This document shows, piece by piece, positions 1 through 11,038 of a stretch of DNA of 64,000 bases. Location of the stretch: assembly GCF_028453695.1 (NCBI RefSeq), contig NC_135774.1:3782001-3846000 (forward strand), written 5' to 3'. Source of the DNA: Augochlora pura (lineage: Eukaryota; Arthropoda; Insecta; Hymenoptera; Halictidae). Both the position numbers and the translations under genes were made by a program. Position 1 is the first letter of the stretch, and the number at the start of each line of letters is the position of its first letter. The notes under the pieces were generated by a model. That model did no database searches, was not told the DNA's origin, and saw only the letters and a program-made list of their open reading frames with translations.

Positions 1-1101
1 AATTTAAACTCAGGAAATAACCTTCCAAAATTACACAATTTAACTGTAGCATATTTAAATTTACTCCAATTGCGACATCATCTGCGTGCTTCGTCGGCAA
101 TGCATTAAAAATTGTTGAAATTCTTGATATTCTTTCCATGCTGCAAACAAAATCAAAGTACTTCACTCTTCGCTGACAAATTCAAGCAAATTTTGACAAT
201 ACATGCAATTCTGACAAGAACATGCAATTCCGACAACAATACAACTTCTATACATAATACGCAACGAATATGCAACACGCAAAAAATCCAACAGCAAGAA
301 TATTGTTTATATTCTCTAATAATGAAACATACTTCACTGAAAATTGTATATATGCAGCTCATTTTTCTAAAATATACATTTGAATAAATTCCAATCTATT
401 ATTAATACAATAAATGCACACATACTTCGCGTTGAAAAAGTAAAAGACCGACAATCAGATCAATTTGCTAAATACAGCAGAACAGTATACTCTGAAACTT
501 GAAACTAGTGTCAAATTGACATTAGGAACGGATGCGGCGCTAAGGAATCTCGTAATATATACTATAAATTATATAATACACAACCTTGATGACTTAGTGT
601 CCATTTACACGCAGCAATAAATTAAGAATTTACACGCTACAATAAAACGCAGCAATAAATTGAAAATCCACACCCTGCAATAAAACGTAGCAATAAATAA
701 AAAATTTACACGCTGCGATGAAAGTCTCGTGCGCTCGCCGTCAACCCCAGAGATCGACCAAGGGTTAAAAAAAAACCAGACGAACTAAGATAACGCTTGT
801 GACAAAAGTAGAAGTAGTTCACTGACTACTTGCAGGGCCGTGCTAAAACTTCCGGCATTGTATCAAGTTCCGCGTACTATCGCGAGAAGGTCAAAAATCA
901 TTTTTTCCGACCACGTCATTGATCTCGAAGTTTCTTTTCTTTTTATCAGCAACGTAAGCCGATAGCCGATTCCGGGTCGCATGCAAACTTGCAACGACCT
1001 GAAAAAATCGGCACGTGACCGTTTGTGTACAGAACTTTTTTTGCACTGTCCGCGAATAATTCAGCGGAGGTTATTGAACAAGGACTGATTTTGTCTTCTA
1101 G
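1..1101. other. Upstream flank and intron, no exon identified
   Basis: AT-rich DNA giving way to a more GC-rich stretch from about 720. An imperfect repeat of the form cgctgcaataaa recurs at about 610-720. The interval should contain the end of an intron leading into the exon at 1102, whose acceptor is a pyrimidine run ending in TCTAG. I found no convincing signal-peptide exon here, so the first exon of that gene is probably outside the window. Confidence 0.5.
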
Positions 1102-1409
1102 ATGCGTCAGAGGTGCCATCGGAGGAGTCGCACGTGCCGCAGCAGAAGCGGCAATGGGGCATGTATTCCGGCATGGGGCTGTACCCAGGCATGAGCCCGT
1201 ATCCCGGCATGAGGCCGTATCCTGGCATGAGACCGACGCCTGAAATCGAAGAGGAAACGGGGAACGAGTATCACAACATCGAGCTCGATACACCATTGTT
1301 CGATTTCGAAGACAATAGCGGGTCCCAAACGTTCGCGGAACGAGTCATGCCTAGCGCCGGATCATGGCCGGTACCATACGGTCCTGTAGGAATCTATAGG
1401 ATGCATACT
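1102..1409 (+). CDS. Internal exon of an unrecognised, probably secreted YPGM-repeat protein
   Basis: The reading frame is open from an acceptor (TTTTGTCTTCTAG, ending at 1101) to a donor (ACT|GTAAGG at 1410). Left unspliced, the frame stops at 1425. An in-frame TGA lies just upstream of the acceptor at 1086, so translation cannot start there and this must be an internal exon. The encoded segment has a dibasic KR followed by QWGM, then tandem YPGM units (GMYSGMGLYPGMSPYPGM and two PYPGMR units), then an acidic stretch (EIEEE, then DFED). A KR site followed by a Gln-led peptide is what a processed neuropeptide or secreted precursor would show, but no amidation Gly-basic signal ends the repeats. 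I do not recognise the family. The exon joins 2342-2530 in phase 0. Confidence 0.6.
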
Positions 1410-1871
1410 GTAAGGAACTATACATAGATGTTTTAACACTTTACTTCTAGTTCGTAAATTGATTTTTAGCTTGTTAAGGTTATGTCAAGGCAACCAATAA
1501 TTTGCTATCTGTTATTGAGGTGTTATTATATAATCTTCTATATCTTAGATTACATAATAATTTATATATATGTATATACATATAATATAATCTGTTATAT
1601 TAATATACATATAATATAACACAACGATAAAATAACTACCGTATTATTGTGTTATTATAATAATGTAATACAATTATAAATTAATAAAAATATAAATGTT
1701 CATCGCAAAAGGTTCTTTTGAAATATTAGATACCTTCTGCGTTAAATAAAATAAACAAAATAGATGAAGTAGAAAAAATAAACAATTCATTGTTGTATAT
1801 ATTTTATAGCTTTATAGTCGAATATATTTTATAGTTTTATAGTAGTATATATTTTAAAGTTTTATAGTTGA

Positions 1872-2259
1872 ATATATTTCTATATTTCTACATTTCTATA
1901 TTTCTATATTTCTATATTTCTATATTTCTATATTTCTATATTTCTATATTTCTATATTTCTATATTTCTATATTTCTATATTTCTATATTTCTATATTTC
2001 TATATTTCTATATTTTTATATTTCTATATTTCTATATTTCTATATTTCTATATTTCTATATTTCTATATTTCTATATTTCTATATTTCTATATTTCTATA
2101 TTTCTATATTTCTATTTTTCTATATTTCTATATTTCTATATTTCTATATTTCTATATTTCTATATTTCTATATTTCTATATTTCTATATTTCTATATTTC
2201 TATATTTCTATATTTCTATATTTCTATAGTTCGATATTTCTATAGTTCGATATTTCTAC
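1872..2259. repeat. 8-bp minisatellite (TATTTCTA)n inside the intron
   Basis: Roughly 48 nearly perfect copies of an 8-bp unit lie within the intron between the exons at 1102-1409 and 2342-2530. It creates a long open frame of alternating FLYFY and ISI, which is an artefact of a period not divisible by three. The same unit occurs in the opposite orientation at 2922-2963 and 3902-4013. Confidence 0.95.
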
Positions 2260-2341
2260 ACCAATAATAATAAAGAATAAAAAACATAGAAATACAATAT
2301 TTTTATAATCACATTAATTTATTAAACATTGACTTTTCCAG

Positions 2342-2530
2342 GTAAACACTGATAAACTTCTCGGCTATGAATTGTCACCAGAGGAGCTAGAAGAAATTCA
2401 CAAAGAGATCAACGAACGATTGCCCAGGAACTCGAAATACACAACCCAGAAGATCGTTGACTTCATCGCGAAATGCTGTTCAAACGTGACGCAGTGCATG
2501 GACAATCCAAGCGTAATCCCATGCATATGA
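2342..2530 (+). CDS. Terminal exon of the unrecognised YPGM-repeat protein
   Basis: The exon follows an acceptor (TTGACTTTTCCAG ending at 2341) and reads in phase 0 for 62 codons to TGA at 2528-2530, matching the phase-0 donor at 1410. It encodes a charged, probably helical segment (LSPEELEEIHKEINERL) and then a Cys-bearing tail with four cysteines (CC, then two single Cys) and an N-glycosylation sequon (NVT). Cysteines plus a sequon agree with passage through the secretory route, which is inference. The protein ends in IPCI. Codon use and splice signals support a real exon. I do not recognise the family. An alternative is that the two exons belong to different transcripts. Confidence 0.65.
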   Translation, partial: VNTDKLLGYELSPEELEEIHKEINERLPRNSKYTTQKIVDFIAKCCSNVTQCMDNPSVIPCI

Positions 2531-2921
2531 TATTGACTAACAGTATTGTTGTTAACAGTATTGTTGCTAACAGTATTGTTGCTAACAGTATTAGGTACCC
2601 GAGAATTACCACTGCCAATAACTGCCAATCAATTTATAGAAGCTGTTATGGCCGATACAGTGTACTTATCTTATATTAAGTTGTATCTTGTACTTCATTG
2701 TCTTATTGTTTTCGAAAATATAAAAGTGGAAATATTGAGTTTCGTGTTCAAGTGTTTTTTAATCTCGAGCTGAAGTCAATCGAGACTTATCCCGAGTCCA
2801 TGTGACTGAAATTCAGAAAGGCTGAAATTTAGAAATAATTATTACAATTGTTATAGATACGTAAACGAATAATTAACAAGATATTGCATTTGTATATTTT
2901 TATTTTCTATTATCACTGTTG
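2531..2921. other. Probable 3' UTR and flank
   Basis: It begins with three direct copies of an 18-bp unit containing AACAGTATTGTTG just after the stop codon at 2530. The remainder is unstructured AT-rich sequence. No canonical AATAAA was found close to the stop. Confidence 0.4.
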
Positions 2922-2963
2922 TAGAAATATAGAAATATAAAAATATAGAAATATAAAAATATA
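2922..2963. repeat. Left remnant of (TAGAAATA)n array interrupted by a mariner
   Basis: About five copies of TAGAAATA, some with AAAAATA variants, end exactly at the TA target site of the mariner at 2964. The array resumes on the other side at 3902, so the transposon landed inside the array. Confidence 0.85.
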
Positions 2964-3901
2964 TTGGGAGTACAAATTAGTTCGGAATGTTCTTTCGTGG
3001 TGGCAAATGCATTTATTTCAAGAACAAAATGAATTAACAGATTAATCAAAGTATTGTCCATCGCTGTTTACTACTTTTCCCCACCTCTCAGGCAATTTTC
3101 GAATTCCATCTGAAAAAAAATATCTCGTCTTTTGAGGCGATCCAAGTTACAAACCAATTTTCGATTTCTGCGAAAGAAGTGAATCTGTGACCTGCCAATC
3201 GTGCTGCATCTGCCGGAACAACCAGTAATCAGAAGGAACAATGTCCGGCGAGTACGGCGGGTGCGGTAAAATATCCCACTTGAGCGTTTCCAAATAATTT
3301 TTCACAACTTTTGTGACATGAGGCCGAGCGTTATCATGGAGGAGAATGACTTTGTCATGTCTCCGATCGTACCCAATTGCCTTGCTTGTGAATCATTCCC
3401 ATGGATTTCAATCGTACGGAAATTGCTTGTTGGATAACTCCNNNTGATGNTGCAAGCTCCTCTTGAGTTTGACTCGGATCTTCATCGAGTAATGCCTCTA
3501 ATTGTTTGTCTTCAAATTTTTTGGCTGCCCAGAGCAAGGCTTGTCTTTAACGCTAAAATCACCATTCTTAAAGCGTCGAAACCATTCCCTACATGATTTA
3601 TCAGTTGGAGCATTGTCACCATAGACTTGACTAAGCATTCGATGTGCTTCAGCTGCACTTTTCTTCCAATTAAAGCAGAAAACTGAAATCTCCCGCAAAT
3701 GCTGCTTAGTTAACACAAAACTTGACATNTTCAACAGAGTAAAAAACAGGTGTATTAAATGAAACTCAAAGCAATATAAACTGAATGTTATTGGCAGATA
3801 TCTAATCTCTCAGAAACAATTGAAATCAGTTGTTACTAAGAAACAGTCATAATAGTTAGAGCTATCTTTTGAAAACGGACCGATCTAATTTGTTATCCTA
3901 A
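2964..3901 (-). mobile_element. Internally deleted mariner transposon
   Basis: The element is flanked by TA on both sides and has matching imperfect terminal inverted repeats: the left end TTGGGAGTACAAATTAG pairs with the right end, which reads TTAGGATAACAAATTAG on the complement. At 938 bp it is shorter than a usual mariner of about 1.3 kb. The missing part is the middle of the transposase. Several N bases (3442-3444, 3450, 3729) suggest consensus or assembly ambiguity. It lies within an 8-bp minisatellite. Confidence 0.9.
3010..3728 (-). pseudogene. Broken mariner transposase
   Basis: The start codon is at 3728 on the minus strand. The N-terminal HTH domain is clear (WKKSAAEAHRML, then SCREWFRRFKNGDFSVKD), as is the second HTH (EDPSQTQEELA to SVRLKSMGMIHKQGNW). 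A frameshift lies near 3520-3530 between these two parts. Directly after GNWV the sequence jumps to the second catalytic block (ILLHDNARPH) and then HPPYSPD and PSDYWLF, so the segment with the first catalytic Asp is deleted (junction near 3355-3365). A further frameshift follows the third block. It resembles the SETMAR/mariner DD34D family and cannot make an active enzyme. Confidence 0.9.
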
Positions 3902-4013
3902 TAGAAATATAGAAATATAGAAATATAGAAATATAGAAATATAGAAATATAGAAATATAGAAATATAGAAATATAGAAATATAGAAATATAGAAATATAG
4001 AAATATAGAAATA
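3902..4013. repeat. Right part of the (TAGAAATA)n array
   Basis: About 14 near-perfect 8-bp units continue the array interrupted by the mariner. The unit is the reverse complement of the intronic array at 1872-2259. Confidence 0.95.
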
Positions 4014-4159
4014 TTTCCATTATTTCTAGTACAGAAATGTACAAATACGGTATTTTGTTAAGTTTCTTTTAAATATATAAAGTGACTTAATTAAAAGTAA
4101 CCACCTAAAGTGCTATAAATAATTATAAATTCAATAAAACAACATTTACATTTTCTACA

Positions 4160-4274
4160 GATATTTAAGCAAAAACTAAGAAAAGAAGTTACATTTGTAT
4201 ATTTCGATATTAGTAATAATAATAAATAGAAATATACAAATATAATTTCTTTTCGTAGTTTTTGTTTAAATATC
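4160..4274. repeat. Perfectly spaced 46-bp stem inverted repeat (hairpin)
   Basis: Arm 4160-4205 and arm 4229-4274 are inverted copies that differ at only four of 46 positions, with a 23-nt spacer. Weaker complementarity continues outside the arms. The size fits either a pre-miRNA-like hairpin or a small foldback (MITE) remnant. No known mature microRNA was recognised. Confidence 0.85.
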
Positions 4275-4279
4275 ACTAA

Positions 4280-5266
4280 AAGTGTAAAGTTACTTTGAGT
4301 CTATAAGGATTCTCGCCAGTGTACAATCTGACCCGGTTAGAACTAGAATTTAGAGCAAAATGTACATGTAAAATCGTGTGCGAATATACTAGGTGTCTCA
4401 TTAATCATGTTACAAAGCAATATATTTGTTATGGTTAATGATACTAACAAATATTAATGTTAATGATGATTTTTTTAAGTGGGTTTATATATTTCTATTA
4501 CTATACCATGATAGCTGAGATCAAGACTAATCCGCTGACTCGTAATAAATAAGTTAATTACTTAAACAAATTTAATTCAACTTTCTTTTTATTATATTAT
4601 TTTCGTAAATAAACTTTTTATTGCCGAACTCTCTGTAATAGTCATTTCATAATTTCTGTCTACTTCTAGATGTTATATGATTTTTCTTGCTCAAGGCTAT
4701 GCAAAGATCGTGGTATTACAGGACGTGTAATCTCATTTAAAAATATATATGTATAGTGTATATACATGTCTCGTTAAATTAAAAGTACATATTACAGTAC
4801 AGCATATAGTACATTGTGTATATTACAACATTATCTTCTTCAGCATATCCGACAAATAAGAAAAAAATAATGAAATAAGAAAGCAGAGAAAAATAAAGAA
4901 TAAAACGAATGAAAAGAAAAATACTAAAAGTATAGAATAAAATAAACATTTACAAGACTGTAAGTAAATGAAATTAATATTTTCACCTTCGCGAAATAAT
5001 AAAAATCGTGAATAAAATACAGAATAAAATAAAAATTAAAAAATTTTAAATAAACAAAATTTATGTCTTCGTTACCACAATATAAATCAGAAGCTATACG
5101 ACGTCCAAGAAAAATATAGACACGATAAAACACTTCGCAAATTTTGACCCTACACATATATTTGTATATAAATCGACCTGTCGTTAAGAAAAGATTAAAG
5201 CATAGTTAAACTTAAAATCATGGAAGCGAGAATATCCAAACGCGATGCAATCCGGTCGAATGTACA
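4280..5266. other. AT-rich intergenic, nothing recognised
   Basis: Unstructured AT-rich sequence without a supportable exon, RNA gene or transposon terminus. Confidence 0.5.
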
Positions 5267-5704
5267 TTAAATTGCAGTCATGAATGAACGAGTAGATTGC
5301 GAAATCAAAGCATAAATGGGACTAGGAACAAGGAAATCAAGGCAAAGATGGCGCTTCCGGTCGAAGGAGACACGCGCGGCTCGATTCTCCGCTAATCCAG
5401 CAGCATTATCTTTAAGCTGAAACTGCACTCGTACGGAGAATCGCGAGAGACGATGTCCCGTAGTGGGTTTGCTACTATCATCCAATTTACAAGCGAACCG
5501 TGTGCAGCGGTTAATGGCTGTCAAAGTAATAGTCTGCTTGTAAGGGAGTGATGGGATCGAATCGAGCTGGCTGGAGTCCAACGAAACGTTGTCCCAGAAA
5601 TAGAGATCGTATGGTGACGGACTACCTACCGTCGGGTTTCCACTTTTTGAAATAGCTTTAAATAACCATTGAACATATATCTGCGATTGACAACAGTTGC
5701 GCAA
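5267..5704 (-). other. Open frame of 145 codons without ATG start, status uncertain
   Basis: A GC-richer block stays open for 145 codons on the minus strand, but the frame has no ATG until its last few codons and no domain is recognisable. It could be part of a non-coding RNA or a chance frame in a GC-rich island. A splice-like GGTAGG lies inside it. I do not call it a gene. Confidence 0.2.
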
Positions 5705-6550
5705 GCTCTTAAAACTGTTTGCGCGTCCGTATTTGCGAACTTTATTTTAGGAAACGACGAATTCCGCTTCGATCGACAGCAAATTGTCTTTGAAACTCAT
5801 CTCTGAATGACTCATGTTTTGGAGCGGTACAGTTATTTATGCGAATGCGCATTCACGGGGATATAATTTATAACTATCGGAGCGACGCAGTAATTGATTT
5901 TGTTCTGCGACAAATTTCTTACATGATTTTTAGTCGATTTTTACTGATACGTCTTTGAAACTTTTGACAACTGAATAAAAGATTTCAGTTTCTATTTTTT
6001 ATTTTATATCTTATAACATTTAGAAGTGAATAAGAATAATGAAATGACTACTATAGAGAGATCAATAATAAAGTATTTATTTACGAACATATAGTAAAAA
6101 GAAAGTTGAATTAAATTTGTTTAATATTATCTTGACATAACCTTTTAAACTTTTCGAAAACTGGCTAAATAAATGATTTCAGTTTTGATTATAGATAATA
6201 GTAATGGTTTATTAGACGACCAGTACATTTTCTTCTAATTTTAATAATGCCAGGAATGAGAAATAGAATAATATTGTTTCAACGATTGTTACGAAAAAAA
6301 TACTACATTTTAGAGGATGTTCAAATACATTTATCTGTCATACACGATTAAAAACACATAAACATCTTCAGAATATCAATGACTAATTGCTGACACTATA
6401 GCATTTATGTCGCAGGAAGCAAGAAGAAGTCTAGTTACACAAGTATACAAATTAGCATCATTGAAAAAATATCATTTTTTCTTCGTTTAAATGGAGGGAA
6501 AATATTGTTGCATTGCAGGTATAATTACAGATAGATGCTTCTGGAGACGA

Positions 6551-7008
6551 TAATGCAAAACGATGACAAAGTATAGTAAACAACAGTACTACGTAACACA
6601 AAGTAAAGAAAACGATATTATAAGAAAATTCTCCAAGGCTTTACTGAAAATGCATTTCGAGCGGAAATAATTGGATAATATGGAATTAATGTAAAACGAT
6701 GACAAAGTATAGTAAACAAAAGCAAGAACTATTATATTAAACTATAAATATTATAATACATGTAAATAACAAGATTTATACTATGAATATTATATTACAT
6801 ATTGCAAGAAAATACGCCACGGTTTTAATGAAAATGCATTTCAGGCGGAAGCAATTAAATAATATAAAATTAATGCAAAACGATGAGAAAGTACGGCAAA
6901 CAAGAGTACTACGTAAAACAAATTAAAGAAAACGATATTACAGGGAAATACGCCATACCTTTAGTAAAAATGCATTTCAAGTAGAAATAATTAAATAATA
7001 TATAATAA
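6551..7008. repeat. Three degenerate tandem copies of a ~137-bp unit
   Basis: Each copy begins with TAATG(C/T)AAAACGATGA and ends with a block containing AAAATGCATTTC. Copies start at 6551, 6687 and 6871. The middle copy is about 184 bp because of an AT-rich insertion of roughly 48 bp. The other two are about 136-138 bp. Confidence 0.85.
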
Positions 7009-7482
7009 TTTTATCTCCGAATTAATTATTTATAACTACCTCGAGGCTTGAATGAAATTTGCGTAATACAGAAAGTCTGAAACTGTACTAGACTGGAAGA
7101 ACAGAAGTAGAAAGATGGGCAGTGTTTTGCGAAGCGTTTGATCAAAGCCCTTAATAACAAACAATTTCGGAACACTGGTCACGGAATTCTTTAATAAAGC
7201 CTGAATTCTCCTAGATCTAACGTGTCTTTCTACTGATTGCCGGCTGAAAAGGCGAAGATTCTATCATTGTCCTCGTGTACGGCTATCGTACGACACGTTC
7301 GTGCCAACGTGACCGGTTAATAATTCAATCTGCCAGAAGATGCACGTCCAGGAACCAGCTTCGCCGAAAGAAGCTTGGAAATTAGTTCAGCAAGAAAAAT
7401 TGCAGACGGAGAAACATCTTGCTGCGAGAAACTGCTGCGAAGAAAGCTTGTAGGATTGAAACATGAAAAATACAGTGTTCAT

Positions 7483-8150
7483 GATTAACGATTACGATGA
7501 TTAAGTAATTAGGTAATCGTGATTAATAAATAACTTCAGCTGTCATGATTAATGAATAAATGAAGGAATTTTGATAACTGAGTAAGTTGAGTAATCGTGA
7601 TTAATGAATAAGTGAAGTAATTGTGATTAAGAATAATTTAAGTAATTATGATTGATGAATAAGTTAAGCTATCGTGCTTGTTGAATAATTTGAGCAATCA
7701 TAATTAATGAATAAGTCAAGTAATTATGATTATTGAACGAGTTAAATAATCATGATTACTTAAACGTAACTTAAGTAATTTTGGTTAATAAATAACTTAA
7801 GCAATCATATTTAATGAATAAGGTAAGTAATCATGAGTAACAAATAAGTTAAATAATCACAAATACCGAATAAGTTAAGTAATCATGATTAATAAATAAC
7901 TTCCGCAATAATGATTAATGACTAATTGAAGTAACTGTGCTATAACTTAATAAATAACTCACGTAATCATGATTATTGAATAAGTTAAATAATAACGAAT
8001 AATAACTCATGTAATCGTGGTTAATGAATAACTTAAATAATCGTAGTTAATGAGTCACTTACGTAATCATAACAAACGTAATCGTTGGTCATAATTAACA
8101 GAGTAATCAGTCATGTAATGATTACATTTTTTATTATGATTACATGAAAA
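7483..8150. repeat. Degenerate ~26-bp tandem array with TAATCATGATTA cores
   Basis: About two dozen diverged copies of a unit like TAATCATGATTAATGAATAA plus GTTAAG. The core TAATCATGATTA is palindromic and carries the homeodomain-type TAAT word on both strands. Divergence between units suggests an old array. Confidence 0.85.
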
Positions 8151-8159
8151 ATTTGCTTG

Positions 8160-10141
8160 ATTTAAAATGAAATATTTAATAATAATCCTGAACAGTTTTT
8201 AGAATAAATCTTAGCGGGAAAGATAAGTTAATCGAATGATAATGACGAATGTCCGCGATTACAAGTACGATTACTAATGATTACAGTCTGCCAAATAAAA
8301 TCACGATTGCTAATTTATTATAGCAACAATTAATGGATTAACGATTACTATCAGCTGCAAAAGTAATCACAAAATATCATCAAATGATCCGATTTGTTAT
8401 ACATATATTCTTACCGTGAATAATCTGCTAAAATAATTAAATATCTTTTTGATTCTAACGCCTTTAGAACAAACTCCTGAGGTCGCAGTTTGCACAAACA
8501 TCGGCAGCCGGACAAACAAACATAAACGATTAAACGATGTTTTTGTAAGAACCACTAGCTCTGTTTCGTGGAATCATATCTTCCTATAAATATCAGTGAC
8601 TATCGTTCATGCAACGTCGAACAGAAACATTTTATCGCCGCATTATTTTCCCAGAAATATGTAAACAAGATTTCCACCGCATACCTAACAGACAAACATG
8701 ATTTTCTATGAGAAAGCAAAAAGCCACGAAAAAATATCCGCGCCTCGACGTATTATTATATAAACTCGCCCCGCGCGCGGCTGCGGCTCAAATCGCGTTA
8801 GCAATACAATGTAACATTAATAAAACCGATCGTTTATCATAAATCACCAGCAATGTTTATTTTTATGCGCTCCGTTGGTCCGACGCCGATAAACAGTTTA
8901 TTTATACAATTTTTATCTGTTCGGACTGCCGCTGGCCACGTAAACAAACAAAACGAGTTGCCTCTTTGTCTCGTGGAATCCGCATTTAAACGCGCTTAAT
9001 CGCGTTCAAAGGTAATTTAATCACCTTCCATTAATTTCCCACGACCGATCTCCTCTCGAATACTTCAGAGATCACCTTCAATTAATTCACAGCTAACCAA
9101 ATCAACCGCAATCCGTTTCTTGAGCGAAAAGATGGCCGCCGTCAGGTGCCGGGTCCCTCGTCCACGTGAACGCAATCGTTCTATTCCTCGAAGCGGCTCC
9201 GAGATTCGTCGGGCTGAATGGAATTCCAGCCAAAGGAATATAGAAGCGATCGGAAGCGTTGATCCCATCGCTGGTCGTCTGTTACGCAAGAACCGCCACG
9301 TGTACGGCGCGCGGACCGCCATGATCGCGGCCTGGGATGCAAAGGGGAGGAACAAGAAGAAGACACAGAACACCGTACTGGTATAAATACTCGCTTTATC
9401 GTGTTAAACAGACGTTGAATACAGGTTACAGCGATTGTTCAAAAGCGCGTCGCTCGCGGATAAAAAAAAAATAACGGAACTTACACGATCTGTACAAAGT
9501 GTGTGCTACGCGGATGCGGGTCCTATTTACAATGAACAACGGCGAATCGCGGCGGACGCCGGACGCGTGCCAACGATCCGATTTCGCTCGATGCCTCTCG
9601 ACCATTGTCCTTAGTGACTAGTTCGCTCGGCGGCGATCGCAATTACAAAAATAGAATTCGTTCGATTTAATACTAGTGAGATCATTTGTTCGACGAAGGA
9701 GCCAAAAGTCACCACCGGCAACCGGAAGAGAGGTCCTCTCGCTCGTTTCGCGTTTCTCTGTCTATCTAACCTAATCGTCGTCTCTACAACTCTAATCGAA
9801 CCGGCTATATATACAGACATTCAGGGAATTATGTACAAGTAAAAAAATTAGTAAAAGAAACAAAAAATATCGATACAATGGTATATACATATACACACAT
9901 ATACATATATAACACTCGTTAAGTCTTTCTCTAGGAGATCACGCGACTAATATCTGGCCCGGATCGCTCGAACGCCGTTCCGGCGGTTCGATCCTGTCGC
10001 GAAAACACGGCGCAACGAGCTCGTGCGGTTTCGGCCAATAAAAAAATATCTAGAACGGTCAGAGAATTCGTTAAGAGACCGGCGGTTTTGCGGGGACCGC
10101 GTCTCTGCCGCCGCCTGGCGGTCTAGAAAATTGTCCTAAAT
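8160..10141. other. Intergenic or distal 3' region with a GC-rich block
   Basis: 8160-8700 is AT-rich and plain. From about 8700 to 10140 the sequence becomes GC-rich and CpG-rich. Overlapping open frames on both strands at 9065-9386 look like chance frames. Part of this block may be 3' UTR of the minus-strand IGF-like gene ending at 10855, but no clear polyadenylation signal fixes the end. Confidence 0.4.
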
Positions 10142-10416
10142 TTTTTCGCTCCTCTGCTTCGCTCTTCTCGTTCTTCGTCTTCTTCTCCTTCGTTCTTTTT
10201 CTTGTTCTTCAGCTTCGTTCTTCTCCTTTGTTCTTTTATTTTGTTCTGTTCCTTTATTCTTCTCCTTCGTTCTTTCCCTTCACTCTTTTCCTTCGTTCTT
10301 CCCCTTCATTTTTCTTCCTCGCTCATATGCTTCACTTTTCTACTTCATTCTTCTCTTTGGTTCCTCTCCTTCGTTCTTCTCCTTCTTTCTCCTCCTCCAT
10401 TCTTCCACCTCTTTGA
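10142..10416. repeat. Strand-asymmetric polypyrimidine tract (TTCTTCTCCTTCG-like)
   Basis: About 270 bp of almost pure C/T on the plus strand, made of short variants of CTTCGTTCTTCTCC. Read from the minus strand it is a purine tract that may lie in the 3' UTR of the IGF-like gene. Long open frames here are compositional artefacts. Confidence 0.85.
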
Positions 10417-10714
10417 CTTCTTGTTTCTTGTCTCCGAGCTCTTGTTCTACGTCTTCTAGTTCCTCGCCTTTTATCCCAAGCGTTTCGAGGGGAGAGCGAC
10501 ATCGAGCAGCCTCGAGACTGTCCGTCTGCCCGTTAATATAACGACCAATTATCACTGTTCCATGGGACTAGACGTCTTATTGATTGATTGCTCGCTTGCA
10601 TCCACTTCCGACTCTCTTGATCTTGACCGGCATTCCTACACCGCTCCCTCTTCGATCGTTTCATCTTCGGGATCTCTCGATGCGCTGGTAGTTAAGCAAA
10701 GTTTCAGAGAGACG

Positions 10715-10715
<1 letters not shown>

Positions 10716-10762
<47 letters not shown>

Positions 10763-10775
10763 GAGACAGAGAGGG
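10716..10775. repeat. (GA)n microsatellite
   Basis: A nearly uninterrupted GA repeat, shortly downstream of the IGF-like stop codon in that gene's orientation (CT repeat in its presumptive 3' UTR). Confidence 0.95.
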
Positions 10776-10854
10776 GTGCCGAAGAATGACGACAAGCGAC
10801 GATGACACTCCGTGACGCGATGGGAACGTCCCCCCTAGCTTGCCTAGGTTTTTT

Positions 10855-10908
10855 TTAGTGGAACCCCTGTGCCCTCGGAGATCTATCGGCCAACGCTGCT
10901 TCCGATGG
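10855..10908 (-). CDS. Probable terminal exon of the IGF-like insulin-related peptide gene
   Basis: On the minus strand a strong acceptor (CTTTTATCGTTTCAG) precedes 17 codons, PSEAALADRSPRAQGFH, then TAA. The phase (0) matches the donor of the exon at 13087-13339. The exon is short and carries no motif of its own, so the call rests on splice signal, phase and order. An alternative last exon elsewhere upstream of 10855 cannot be excluded. Confidence 0.5.
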   Translation of the reverse strand, partial: PSEAALADRSPRAQGFH

Positions 10909-11038
10909 CTGAAACGATAAAAGAAGAGGTCGAGTTCAATATCGGTTTGACTTCTGTGACGTTACGCGCATAGGTGATCGCGACGCTGAGTCAGGGATCG
11001 AGGAGATCAGCGGAAACAGATGAATCTGCAAATATCGA

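Noticed and set aside
1868..2245. 125-codon open frame of FLYFYISI repeats
   Set aside because: It is entirely the 8-bp minisatellite; the open frame is a by-product of the repeat.
9065..9386. Overlapping 88-102-codon frames on both strands
   Set aside because: No domain, no splice logic and mutual overlap in a GC-rich block; treated as chance frames.
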